A stretch of 64,000 bases of DNA, taken from positions 372,001-436,000 of the forward strand of contig BAFH01000004.1 of NCBI GenBank assembly GCA_000296795.1. Direction: 5' to 3'. A model generated the notes under the pieces. The model saw only the letters and a list, made by a program, of their open reading frames with translations. It was not told where the DNA came from and searched no databases. The DNA comes from Candidatus Jettenia caeni. GTDB taxonomy: Bacteria; Planctomycetota; Brocadiia; Brocadiales; Brocadiaceae. Positions 10,101 to 17,433 of the stretch are shown here, piece by piece. A program made the position numbers and the translations under genes. How positions within the stretch are numbered: the stretch's first letter is position 1; every line of letters starts with the position of its first letter.

Positions 10101-10567
10101 TTCACCGCATTCTTCCGTGATGTATCCCTGGTCAATTGAATCGAACTTATGAGGGTATTATTTAAAGAAGGATACCTTTCTTCTATCAGAAGCGCAATTT
10201 TCTCTTTACTGAATAAGGAAAGCAGGGGAAGCAGCAGCACCCTTAAAAAAACAAAGGATAGTATAAAAAGACTCCCCATATAAAAAATAAAAATCCCGTA
10301 GGGGAACCATAAAAGGGCGTAGATACCGATTGCGCCTACCATGATGATAAACAGGCATGCAGAAAGCAGAAGAGCTGCTCCTCCTGATACTCTGCTTATC
10401 ATAGCCTTTTTACAAACCGCCCGTAAAGATAATCTTATGGTGTTATAGCTATCCTGTGACTTAGTATCTCTGGAGCTGAGAAAGATAATAAAATCAACAA
10501 AATCCGTAAGGGTTTGTTTGTATTTTAGAAATAATTTTTTTATAAATTTGATTATACCCGAAGACAT
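7121..10567 (-). CDS. Large DUF4175-like membrane/coiled-coil protein
   Basis: At 1148 aa this is the longest gene in the window. Two hydrophobic helices (about 61-86 and 90-115) and a third (about 190-207) anchor the N-terminus. An Ig-like extracytoplasmic region (about 235-455) with repeated beta-rich segments such as ISSPGKDITVNEKDT follows. The rest (about 470-1100) is a very long Gln/Glu/Lys/Met-rich coiled coil, ending in a Pro/Gly/Met patch and a conserved-looking tail (PKEFRQDILDALKEG). The order of membrane anchor, strand-rich domain and low-complexity coil matches the DUF4175/TIGR02302-type proteins of alphaproteobacteria and planctomycetes, whose function is unknown. GGGGGT precedes the ATG. 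A structural envelope role is inference only. Confidence 0.75.
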   Translation of the reverse strand: MSSGIIKFIKKLFLKYKQTLTDFVDFIIFLSSRDTKSQDSYNTIRLSLRAVCKKAMISRVSGGAALLLSACLFIIMVGAIGIYALLWFPYGIFIFYMGSLFILSFVFLRVLLLPLLSLFSKEKIALLIEERYPSLNNTLISSIQLTRDTSRKNAVKYSGQMISLLVDNTANQLRSLDINRVISKGFPRFCYAVLIVSALAFGTMYVFNRSYLNKNIPLLFSYLGSGRDIDEKGPVVYSCPVIGDITIVYRYPLYSELQSKTLYNTSGEIKALKGSEVQISATSDRPVASAGIVVNDSTRIPLVIENGKTMRGTLSLFESGTYVFETTDSTGRIFKDTASHTIQLESDQYPEVSISSPGKDITVNEKDTVDIRYTAKDDFGIDEITLVFEQENERKPKTLNSFRRKQNQYSGAYVWSLSELGLRPDDKIAYHVEVKDNDTISGPKVSNSKIYYLEIYSSKKKHQELIQLQEALLQEMLHMLSDDLTKRVDDEKCSSKDYLAMIQEGIQEQARKIIGLFTEVLVRMQDDTMANYSVYYSLENLKNKFRNVTDKKQTAIFQSIREVVENQMPVSLLKELQKVQDEEVAEVEQGILFLNEMIEKQKLEDVVDTGKNLIQSQNNIEKLLDTLRKGEDAKLNEKVLSELKRIEETIQQMMEKLMKMAQGEHMDEFFNADALKKIEQNDLMKEMDAMKDAFNKGDLNAALQAAQKLLSSIQEMMNQMKSSAQNFADSSYNDMLKETSQLSDKISELESKERELTENTDTLKKDIQKRASESMNETFPSFFEKQEKRLGMIKKDLMETKDILAKNTLLQEYLRVNRDLKRMSEERDAMASRLSELFGSDDDIDQFQEESEKLSELFGQNAELNREINKDPLLRNFLSLSRELPQTDETISHLEEMLKGWDAKESLNLAKELSQNLNQWNNRTQNILRQKVTQKEDIPKKDLEVSQKVNDAANLNQQIVNDLESMIQTLEEQQLSGLTEEDQNTLEKYAREQQELQEETEELREKADKLSQQNPFMDENADKQLDMASKSMGQAKEKLEKHDAQGSVIDERESLYRLAEAKKGMEMAKERISKGMMGAGLPMPMPRPFRGRMEEGQFGASTEKVEIPSEEAYKVPKEFRQDILDALKEGLPEKYKDLNRDYYQRLVD

Positions 10568-10710
10568 GATATTACCCCCTTTTCATACACAAATTTAAGG
10601 TTATGCCTTGAGTGTGCATTTGTCAAACAAAATTTTCTTATTTTCATAGCACAGATTTAAAACCCGGGGGTAGCCTTCACCCCATATGCATCAAGTTATC
10701 GTTTAGCCAA

Positions 10711-10809
10711 GGGTGGCACTGACAAACTCTGTTTGTCAGTGTGGTATATTCCCTATCCACGTTGGCATTTGAAGCAATCACGGACAAACTCCGTTTGTCC
10801 GTGCCACCC
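10711..10809. repeat. Composite palindromic element with AAACTCYGTTT cores
   Basis: The outer arms GGGTGGCAC / GTGCCACCC enclose two smaller perfect palindromes, TGACAAACTCTGTTTGTCA and GGACAAACTCCGTTTGTCC. A related element with different but still self-complementary flanks lies at 38756-38945. Confidence 0.75.
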
Positions 10810-10845
10810 TGAAACCCGCTTACATACAATGAAAATTCCTATACA

Positions 10846-11052
10846 ATCAAGCTAAAATATGGAAACGGTGAAAAATAGCAAATCATCCGTAATCCCCCTT
10901 GGTCCCCCTTTAAAAAAGGGGGAAATGGTACATGTTTTAGAAAAGCGGGAAAAAAGAAGTCTCCCTTTAGAAAAGCAGGAAACCCCGTTCCCTCTTCTCT
11001 AAACTTATCCTTCTTTCCTCCCTTTCTAAAGGGGGATTAGAGGGGATTAGAA
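10846..11052. repeat. About 200-bp dispersed repeat, second copy at 38471-38741
   Basis: The element begins CAAGCTAAAATATGGAAACG and carries several CCCCCTTT / AAAGGGGG blocks with MRE-like GTTTTAGAAAAG spacers. It aligns along its length with 38471-38741. Bases 10568-11133 hold no gene; a frame at 10967-11164 is repeat sequence. Confidence 0.7.
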
Positions 11053-11133
11053 TGATAGCTTCCATCTGAAGTTTTAGATCTGCAACCTGAATCGCACTGA
11101 AGTGCAGAGGAGAAGGGATGTATGCAGGGTTTA

Positions 11134-11457
11134 CTAGCTGATCCCGGTTTCTTGTACTACCCAATCAAGATAATTCTTTGAGACATGGCTAAGAGGTATA
11201 GCAATAATTTCTGGAACTTCGTAGCTGTGTATTTGTCTGATACGTTTCTCTACGATATCAAATTTGTCGTCTTTTGTTTTCAATATCATTAACACTTCAT
11301 GCTCAGCACACAACTTACCTTTCCACTTAAAGATAGATTCAACCGGCTGAACAATGTTACAACAGGCAATGTGGCCTTCTTCTACAAGGACGTTGCCAAT
11401 CCTTCTCGCCTCTTCCAGTGATTTTGCTGTCGAAAAAATTATAATGACTTTTGACAT
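11134..11457 (-). CDS. cutA: CutA1 divalent-ion tolerance protein
   Basis: CutA is a small trimeric ferredoxin-like protein linked to copper and divalent-cation tolerance; its exact biochemical role is debated. The 107-aa product has the family pattern: a first strand with STAKSLEEARRI, then ACCNIVQPVESIFKWKGK (the conserved Cys and YxWxGK-like turn), EVLMILKTK, and HSYEVPEIIAIPL with the conserved Y-E-V-P-E segment. The length is normal. I start at MSKVIII (11457) because the open frame upstream runs into a dispersed repeat and adds nothing recognisable. It is transcribed alone on the minus strand. Confidence 0.93.
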   Translation of the reverse strand: MSKVIIIFSTAKSLEEARRIGNVLVEEGHIACCNIVQPVESIFKWKGKLCAEHEVLMILKTKDDKFDIVEKRIRQIHSYEVPEIIAIPLSHVSKNYLDWVVQETGIS

Positions 11458-11526
11458 ACCGTTCCAAATTACCTCAACATTATCGTAACTACTCAAAATA
11501 ATGCAGGGTCGATATGTATCGATGCA

Positions 11527-11614
11527 GGCCAAGGCTTCAGCCTTGCATCCCTCGCCTGAATACATACACACGGGATAGCAACCCTAAAGGGTGCCCTACA
11601 GAATTGAAATTCCT
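11527..11614. repeat. Dispersed repeat, copy of 6973-7070
   Basis: AAGGCTTCAGCCTTGCATCC, then CCTGAATACATACACACGGG, then the GCAACCCTAAAGGGT palindrome and CTACAGAATTGAAATTCC. It lies directly upstream of cutA and may have displaced the original promoter. Confidence 0.75.
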
Positions 11615-11658
11615 ATGCACTTAATCAGAGCAAACACAAGATCCTTCTCTGCCATAGT

Positions 11659-12084
11659 TTACGCATTACCTCTGCTCAGTTCTCTCTCGACCGTCTGTTT
11701 ATCGCACATACCGCCATGTCTTTTTAAACAGGATTCTATCTCTCTTCCCCCCTCTTCATCACGTGTCACATACACTAACGTACACCGGCATCCATGAGCG
11801 CTTTTACAACCTGCATGCGGGGGTTTTATCGTATGCAGCATCTTATGATTGGGCAGCAGGTATCGCCCGTCTAATGTCATACACACATCGCAGGTACCAC
11901 CGTCTTTAACTGCTAAATAGAAGACATAGGCAATTTCTTTCAGCTGCATATCAGCTACCTCTGCCTCTTTATATGTTCTTCTGCGATCCTGATGGATAGT
12001 TCTCGTTGTCCTGCCTTTTAAACTATTTTTTATGAGATAATATATGACACAGACAATGATAAAAAAAATAATAAAACGCGTCAT
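11659..12084 (-). CDS. Membrane-anchored small protein with MuF-like Cys/His motif
   Basis: The 141-aa protein has one N-terminal transmembrane helix (about 3-18), a basic linker, and a Cys/His-rich module: GTCDVCMTLDG (Cys65, Cys68), PPHAGC (His90, Cys93) and GCRCTLVYV (Cys99, Cys101). The spacing C-x2-C, LDG, P-P-x-H and C-R-C resembles the zinc-binding C-terminus of phage head-morphogenesis (MuF) proteins. No other phage genes are nearby and the protein is far too short to be one, so this is probably an independent cytoplasm- or periplasm-facing zinc module. Start and stop abut the preceding gene with a 3-nt gap, so it is co-transcribed with the two genes upstream. Function unknown. Confidence 0.65.
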   Translation of the reverse strand: MTRFIIFFIIVCVIYYLIKNSLKGRTTRTIHQDRRRTYKEAEVADMQLKEIAYVFYLAVKDGGTCDVCMTLDGRYLLPNHKMLHTIKPPHAGCKSAHGCRCTLVYVTRDEEGGREIESCLKRHGGMCDKQTVERELSRGNA

Positions 12085-12087
12085 GTA

Positions 12088-12318
12088 TTATACAGTACCT
12101 TTAGGATTTCTTAACATAAACAAAAACAACCCTCCCATTACCAGTACTGTTTGCGTTAAGATAATACTTCTAATCCATATCGCAAAACATTTCCATACCA
12201 GCTCAATCCCTTGTATCTGTTCAAACGCATGCGTAACGCGCCGAAAGGTATAAATAGCGATGATAAAGATAAAGACTGCCATACTCATGATGATAACCGT
12301 CTTCAATTTTTGTCTCAT
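12088..12318 (-). CDS. Small two-helix membrane protein, unknown
   Basis: The 76-aa product starts MRQKLKTVIIMS and has two hydrophobic helices (about 7-25 and 50-70) separated by a short amphipathic stretch. I recognise no family. The start at 12318 is 14 nt after the stop of the TPR lipoprotein gene; a longer frame to 12360 would overlap that gene and lacks a better ribosome binding site. Its place between the TPR lipoprotein and the Cys-rich membrane protein suggests the three form one envelope-associated operon. Confidence 0.6.
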   Translation of the reverse strand: MRQKLKTVIIMSMAVFIFIIAIYTFRRVTHAFEQIQGIELVWKCFAIWIRSIILTQTVLVMGGLFLFMLRNPKGTV

Positions 12319-12331
12319 GGTTATTGATCTC

Positions 12332-13621
12332 TCAACTATCATGTTTATCAAAGGTAACAATTACCTTTTCAGATTCCTTTTTTTTCCTTACTATTTCTAA
12401 ATCACTTTCCCTTTGCTTATTCGAATTTACATCCATGGCCCTTTTATATTCAAAAACCGCTTCATCCAGCATACCTTTCTGCTCATAAACATATGCCAAA
12501 TTATAATGGGCATCTTTATTTTCAGAATCGGTAACCGTTTTCCTGAATTCATCGATAGCGTCATCTACCATATTTTTACTCGCATATGCCAATCCCAGAT
12601 TAAAATGGGTTTTTGCCGATGCAGGGTTTAATTCCGACAGTTTCTTCCATGTAGAAATCGCATCATCATAGAGACCTTGTTGGAAATAGAGTACGCCCAG
12701 TTTATTGTATGCCTCCGGAAAATCCGGATTGGATACAATTGCTTTATTGTACAGAACCGTAGCCTTGTCGAACAAGCCTTTATCGGCATAAACCTCACCG
12801 AGCTTATAAAGGGCGTGGGTGTTATTTGGATTGGTCTTTACGATATTTTCATATTCCAAAATTGCCTCATCACAGAACCCCTTCCCACGATATGCCTCGG
12901 CAAGACCAAGCCGGACTGAAATATTGAAAGGATCTTTTGCAAGAACCTCCTTATATACCCGTATAGCCTCATCCAGCATTCCTTTCATCGCATACGTATG
13001 ACCAAGATAGCTCGGAGCCATCATGTCATTGGGGTTTTCATGAATGACTTTTTTAAAAGACGTTATGGCCTCATCCAAAAATCCTCTGGTATACTGACCA
13101 TATGCAGAAATATTTCCCGCAGAAATTTCTTTGCTCGCTATTTGGTATGCCTGGGTCTTTTCATATACTCTTTTCTCTTCACTGGCTAACTCCAAATTTC
13201 TCTTGGCTTCCATATCTGTAGGATTTATTTTTATCGCCACAGTATGCTCCGCTATTGCCTCATCGAACATATTCTTATTCCTGTATGCGAACCCCAGATT
13301 ATCATGCGCCTTTGAATACTCAGGATTGCACCTGATTGCCAGTTTAAATTCAGCAATCGCCTCATCAAACATCTTCTTCCTGCAATACGCCACACCTAAA
13401 TTGTTATGCGCTTCTGCAAAATCTGGTTTAACCACAAGAGACCTTTGGAATTGAACAATTGCCTCATCGATCATATCCTTATTCACATAACTTGCGCCGA
13501 AATTATTAAACTCCATCGCTAATTGATATTTGTCACCTTCGCTGACATGATTTTTTTTATCCGCTGAGGCACAACCAAGGAAGCTCAGAAAAATACAGAT
13601 ACTTACAAACGCTCTTTTCAT
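12332..13621 (-). CDS. TPR-repeat lipoprotein
   Basis: The 429-aa protein begins MKRAFVSICIFLSFLGCAS, a signal peptide with a lipobox-like LSFLGC, so the mature N-terminal Cys is probably lipidated. The rest is about eleven tandem 34-residue TPR units (for example AIVQFQRSLVVKPDFAEAHN and later copies) with one disordered gap near residues 135-150. It should act as a periplasm-side scaffold for protein complexes; the partner is unknown. The start at 13621 is supported by AAAGGA 9 nt upstream; a longer open frame to 13708 has no RBS. Bases 13622-14036 hold the divergent promoters for this gene and kaiC; I see no further gene. Confidence 0.85.
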   Translation of the reverse strand: MKRAFVSICIFLSFLGCASADKKNHVSEGDKYQLAMEFNNFGASYVNKDMIDEAIVQFQRSLVVKPDFAEAHNNLGVAYCRKKMFDEAIAEFKLAIRCNPEYSKAHDNLGFAYRNKNMFDEAIAEHTVAIKINPTDMEAKRNLELASEEKRVYEKTQAYQIASKEISAGNISAYGQYTRGFLDEAITSFKKVIHENPNDMMAPSYLGHTYAMKGMLDEAIRVYKEVLAKDPFNISVRLGLAEAYRGKGFCDEAILEYENIVKTNPNNTHALYKLGEVYADKGLFDKATVLYNKAIVSNPDFPEAYNKLGVLYFQQGLYDDAISTWKKLSELNPASAKTHFNLGLAYASKNMVDDAIDEFRKTVTDSENKDAHYNLAYVYEQKGMLDEAVFEYKRAMDVNSNKQRESDLEIVRKKKESEKVIVTFDKHDS

Positions 13622-14036
13622 GTATAGGTATCCTTTCACATTAACCATTTTGAAAATCCCCTGGTCATAATTATAAAAACTTCTTTTTACGGTATTCAAT
13701 TGTATCATGATATTTTATGAAGAAAAATGAAAAACTGTGTATCTTTAAAGAGATGTATCTCTACAAATATGCATTATTACTTTATAGGGAATCCGCAGCA
13801 AAGTCAATGATAAAACCCGTGGTACTTTAAATACAACGAATGAATTCTTCTGTACTTCATTTAAAAAAGATATTATACTCGACAAACGAAACAATCCTAC
13901 TACTCTCGCTCTTTTTCGCAATGCATTCCCATCTGAGAAAATTGCGAGAAAAGACTCAAAACTATACACTATTTCAAAAATTTCTCAAAAATTTCTTTTT
14001 ACCTAGTAAAATTCATAAAAACGAAAGGAAGAAAAA

Positions 14037-15770
14037 TTGGTAAAAACAAAAAAGCACTTGACTTCCAAATTGGAAAAAAGCCCTACAGGAATTCAGGGGT
14101 TTGACGAGATTACCGAAGGTGGAGTACCGAAAGGGCGTCCCACACTTATCTGTGGAGGACCTGGATGCGGTAAAACCCTCTTCGCAATGGAATTTCTCGT
14201 AAGAGGCGCAACCATGTTTCATGAACCAGGTATTTTCGTCGCTTTTGAGGAGAATTCAGAAGAGCTTACGCAGAACGTATCATCATTGGGCTTTCACCTG
14301 GAAGAGCTTTCTGCACGGAAAAAGATCATTCTTGATTATATTTATATCGACCGGAGCGAGATTGAAGTAACGGGTGAATACGACCTCGAAGGGTTATTTG
14401 TACGACTTGGCTATTTGATAGATTCCATAGGAGCAAAAAGGGTCGTGCTCGATACCCTGGAATCACTTTTTGCAAACCTGCCGAATGAGGCCATACTCAG
14501 GGCGGAACTCAGAAGGTTATTCCGATGGCTCAAGGAAAAAGGAGTCACTGCGGTAATTACCGCTGAAAGAGGCGATAGATCGCTTACACGTTATGGGCTT
14601 GAGGAATACGTTTCTGATTGCGTTGTCCTGCTTGAACATATCGTTATAGAGCAAGTAGCTACCAGACGACTACGCATAGTAAAATACCGGGGGTCATCGC
14701 ATGGAACAAATGAATACCCCTTTCTTATTGACAGGACCGGAATCTCCGTTCTCCCTATAACCTCACTTGAGCTGAAACACACAGTAACGAGCGAGAGAAT
14801 CTCAACGGGCATAGAACGCCTGGATGTTATGCTCGAAGGCAGGGGCTATTATGCCGGCAGCAGTATCCTCGTCTCCGGAACGGCTGGAACCGGAAAGACA
14901 AGTATCGCAGCTCATTTCGCAAATTCTGTAAGTAAAAACGGTCAAAAATGTCTCTATCTGGCATTTGAGGAATCAGAAAATCAAATAATACGAAATATGC
15001 ACTCTATAGGATTAAATCTCGGGCAATGGGTTAACAAGGGACTATTGCAATTTCATGCTACCCGCCCTACATTTTACGGGATCGAGATGCATCTGGTAAA
15101 AATCCATGATGTGATACAGGCTTTTAATCCGGACGTCGTTATATTTGACCCCATCACAAATCTGATCACTATAGGGGGCGCAAAAGAGGTTAAGTCAATG
15201 CTGACTCGCCTTATTGATTTCTTGAAGGAAAAAAGAATAACCATACTTATGACAAATCTCTCTCATCAGGGTACCCCAGAAGAAACCGAGATCGGGATCT
15301 CTTCCCTGGTGGATACATGGATTCTCCTTCAGGATATAGAAATGAATGGAGAACGCAATCGCGGCATGTACATCTTAAAATCTCGCGGTATGGCGCACTC
15401 AAACCAGGTACGAGAGTTCCTGTTGACACCTGAGGGAATAAAACTCCAGGATGTTTATATCGGTGAAGGCCAGGTCTTTATGGGTTCATCAAGATTAAAC
15501 CAGGAGGCCAGGGATAGAGCCAACGCCTTACTCCGCAAGCAGGAAATCGAGAGAAAACAGCGCGATCTTGAACGGAAACGGGAACTTGTCGAATCACAAA
15601 TTGCAGCCCTTCACGCTCAATTTCAGACAGAGGAAGAGGAACTCAAGATGGCAATCGAACAGGAAAAAACACGTGAGGACATATTTCTCAGAGACCGCAA
15701 GCAATTATTAAAGATGAGGAAAGGGGATATTGAGGCTGTACCGCTAAATCAGAAAGGGAAAAAAGAATGA
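14037..15770 (+). CDS. kaiC: KaiC-family two-domain ATPase
   Basis: KaiC is a RecA-fold ATPase and autokinase, the core of the cyanobacterial clock, with homologues of mostly unknown role in other bacteria. The 577-aa protein has both domains: CI with Walker A GGPGCGKT (40-47) and paired Glu in [11 protein letters not shown] with GTAGTGKT (about 281-288) and [10 protein letters not shown]. The segment aligned with the Synechococcus phosphosites (Ser431/Thr432) reads GISSLVDTW, giving Ser422-Ser423, so phosphorylation is chemically possible. The C-terminal 80 residues form a charged coil not found in the cyanobacterial protein. The start is a TTG behind AAAGGAAG. It overlaps kaiB by 4 nt. Confidence 0.92.
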   Translation: MVKTKKHLTSKLEKSPTGIQGFDEITEGGVPKGRPTLICGGPGCGKTLFAMEFLVRGATMFHEPGIFVAFEENSEELTQNVSSLGFHLEELSARKKIILDYIYIDRSEIEVTGEYDLEGLFVRLGYLIDSIGAKRVVLDTLESLFANLPNEAILRAELRRLFRWLKEKGVTAVITAERGDRSLTRYGLEEYVSDCVVLLEHIVIEQVATRRLRIVKYRGSSHGTNEYPFLIDRTGISVLPITSLELKHTVTSERISTGIERLDVMLEGRGYYAGSSILVSGTAGTGKTSIAAHFANSVSKNGQKCLYLAFEESENQIIRNMHSIGLNLGQWVNKGLLQFHATRPTFYGIEMHLVKIHDVIQAFNPDVVIFDPITNLITIGGAKEVKSMLTRLIDFLKEKRITILMTNLSHQGTPEETEIGISSLVDTWILLQDIEMNGERNRGMYILKSRGMAHSNQVREFLLTPEGIKLQDVYIGEGQVFMGSSRLNQEARDRANALLRKQEIERKQRDLERKRELVESQIAALHAQFQTEEEELKMAIEQEKTREDIFLRDRKQLLKMRKGDIEAVPLNQKGKKE

Positions 15771-16132
15771 AAGAGCGCAAAGGAAAGATTACCGGCAAAA
15801 AGACGATAAAGAAAAAAATAGCTTCCGGAACAAGCAAAAAGGTAAAAAAAGGGAATGATGCCTGGAATCTGCGATTATATGTAGCAGGACAAACTCCAAA
15901 ATCCCTCACGGCTTTAATGAACCTGAAGAAAATATGCGATGAGCACCTGAAAGGCAAATATCACATCGAGGTGATAGACCTTTTGAAGAACCCGAAACTT
16001 GCTAAGGGAGATCAGATACTGGCCATTCCAACTCTGGTAAGAAGGCTTCCGCCTCCTTTAAAAAAGATACTGGGAGATCTATCGGATACGGAACGAGTCC
16101 TTGTAGGGCTCGACCTTCTCCCCTATAGTTAA
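15767..16132 (+). CDS. kaiB: KaiB-family protein, close to canonical
   Basis: KaiB is a fold-switching thioredoxin-like protein that binds KaiC. This 121-aa copy has a Lys-rich 30-residue N-terminal extension and then a well conserved domain: [53 protein letters not shown] and [17 protein letters not shown]. Nearly every position that is conserved in cyanobacterial KaiB is kept. The start ATG overlaps the kaiC stop (ATGA), so the two are translationally coupled. No kaiA is present, as expected outside cyanobacteria. Confidence 0.93.
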   Translation: MKERKGKITGKKTIKKKIASGTSKKVKKGNDAWNLRLYVAGQTPKSLTALMNLKKICDEHLKGKYHIEVIDLLKNPKLAKGDQILAIPTLVRRLPPPLKKILGDLSDTERVLVGLDLLPYS

Positions 16133-16143
16133 TTCACTTAGCC

Positions 16144-16167
16144 GGTTCAATCGTCTTCGATTAAACC
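16144..16167. repeat. Short palindromic hairpin, GGTTCAATCG family
   Basis: GGTTCAATCG-TCTT-CGATTAAACC forms a 10-bp stem with one mismatch or wobble pair. It lies 11 nt after the kaiB stop, so it could act as a terminator-like or RNA-protecting structure. A near-copy lies at 60501-60524, with a related AATTC-C-T prefix. Confidence 0.6.
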
Positions 16168-16234
16168 ATACGGTCGAACTCATCAAGAGGATTTAAGCTC
16201 ATGTCCTCATAAATAACCATGCCAACCGTTTCGA

Positions 16235-16549
16235 GGCTGTCCAAAAAGGCTAAGAGCCTATCCGAAAACCCCTATAAGCTACAGAAAGAATGTGTTTCAA
16301 AAGAGGTTTTCGGATAGACTCTAATAGTTAGCGCGCCAAACGAAGCTCAGGGCAAAACAAAGGAGAAGTAATCCCCCTGATCCCCCTTGAGAAAAGGAGG
16401 AAATAGTGAAATTCCCCTTTTCTCAAGCATTCACCATTTTTCCCTTTTCTAAAATACTTCCACATCTCCTCCTTTCCTAAAGGGGGATTACGATGCTTCA
16501 GTTGCTTCTCCTTCGCAATGGGGCATAATACTATCTTTTTGGACAGGCC
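16235..16549. repeat. About 315-bp MITE-like element with inverted ends
   Basis: The element is bounded by GGCTGTCCAAAAA (16235-16247) and TTTTTGGACAGGCC (16536-16549), imperfect inverted ends. Inside lie an 18-bp inverted repeat (16253-16270 with 16305-16322, around TATCCGAAAACC) and several CCCCCTT / AAGGGGG tracts. A second, inverted copy of much of it lies at 28347-28640. There is no transposase inside. The remaining bases up to the second kaiB (16550-16971) show no convincing gene. Confidence 0.6.
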
Positions 16550-16971
16550 GGGCTTTAAGATTTTAAAGATTTTTTTCATGGCAATACTGGAGAGACCTTG
16601 TATAATTATCAATTGTCATACCTACACAAGTGCAGATAAGAATAGCTTCTTGAGTTCTCTGTATGACCTATGGCTTTTGAACGAACACCCGCTAGCAAAT
16701 ACTTACGGAATCGAGAACATTGAACACATAGAATTATTCAAATAAGGTGTGAAATGGTGTAATAAGAATTGAATTCCTTCTCTGATTTTTCAAAAAATAA
16801 ACCTTTATGGAATCCAGATAAATAATAACGTGTGTGTATTCACATCCTCCGCTTTCGCAAAGACGCCCTGCAAAGATTGCTCCATACCTGGTAGGGAAAA
16901 TTGCGCGATAATCCATCCTTCTTTTGAGTAGCTACAAGTTAGCAAAAAAATTATATTTGAAAGGAAAGCAT

Positions 16972-17421
16972 ATGGCAAATCAGAACTTAGAAAAAGCCAT
17001 AAAGGACTTTGCAAAGATCCTCCAGGAATCTTTGCATGAACATTTCTCCTTCAGGCTTTACGTGGCGGGCACCTCAAAGAAATCGTCAAAAGCCATAATG
17101 AATATAAAAAATTTTTGTGAAAAATATCTGAAAGGGCGTTACGAGCTGGAGGTCATGGATATTTACCAGCAACCTAAATCCTTGCTGGATGAACACGTGA
17201 TAGCGGCCCCTACACTTATCAAGAAACTACCACTCCCTTTGAAAAAATTAATCGGGGATATGTCAAATGTGGACAGTATCCTCATAGCGCTTGATATAAA
17301 ACCACGGAAAGAAAGAGAGAACGATAGAAAGGGAGAGGAAGGAAGGAAGGAAGGAAGGAAGGAAGGAAGGAAGGAAGGAAGGAAAGAAGGAAAGAAGGAA
17401 AGAAGGAAAGAGCAAAAGTAA
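16972..17421 (+). CDS. Second KaiB-family protein, with a repeat-encoded basic tail
   Basis: The 149-aa protein starts MANQNLEK behind AAAGGA (6 nt spacing); an earlier TTG at 16924 has no RBS. A helical N-terminal segment precedes a KaiB domain (FRLYVAGTSKKS, FCEKYLKGRY, APTLIKKLPLPLKKLIGDMS), which is more diverged than the first copy. The C-terminal 40 residues are a Lys/Arg/Glu/Gly tail of RKEG units encoded by a GGAA microsatellite. The KaiB fold ends before the tail, so length change there may be tolerated. It ends 13 nt before the kinase gene, so the two are probably one transcript. Confidence 0.85.
   Translation: MANQNLEKAIKDFAKILQESLHEHFSFRLYVAGTSKKSSKAIMNIKNFCEKYLKGRYELEVMDIYQQPKSLLDEHVIAAPTLIKKLPLPLKKLIGDMSNVDSILIALDIKPRKERENDRKGEEGRKEGRKEGRKEGRKEGKKERRKEQK
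17337..17384. repeat. (GGAA)12 tandem microsatellite inside the second kaiB gene
   Basis: Twelve uninterrupted copies of GGAA are followed by about 30 nt of imperfect AAAGAAGG units, all within the coding frame. A tetranucleotide tract changes frame with each single-unit slip and returns to frame only every three units. This is the form expected of a slipped-strand contingency locus, and is rare in ordinary bacterial genes. Confidence 0.9.
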
Positions 17422-17433
17422 AAGGTTGAAAGC

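Noticed and set aside
10967-11164. 65-aa minus-strand frame
   Set aside because: Entirely repeat sequence overlapping the end of cutA.
16518-16745. 75-aa frame after the MITE-like element
   Set aside because: Begins inside the element's inverted end, with no RBS or family match.
17337-17416. CRISPR-like repeat
   Set aside because: Units are 4 nt with no spacers; it is a simple microsatellite.
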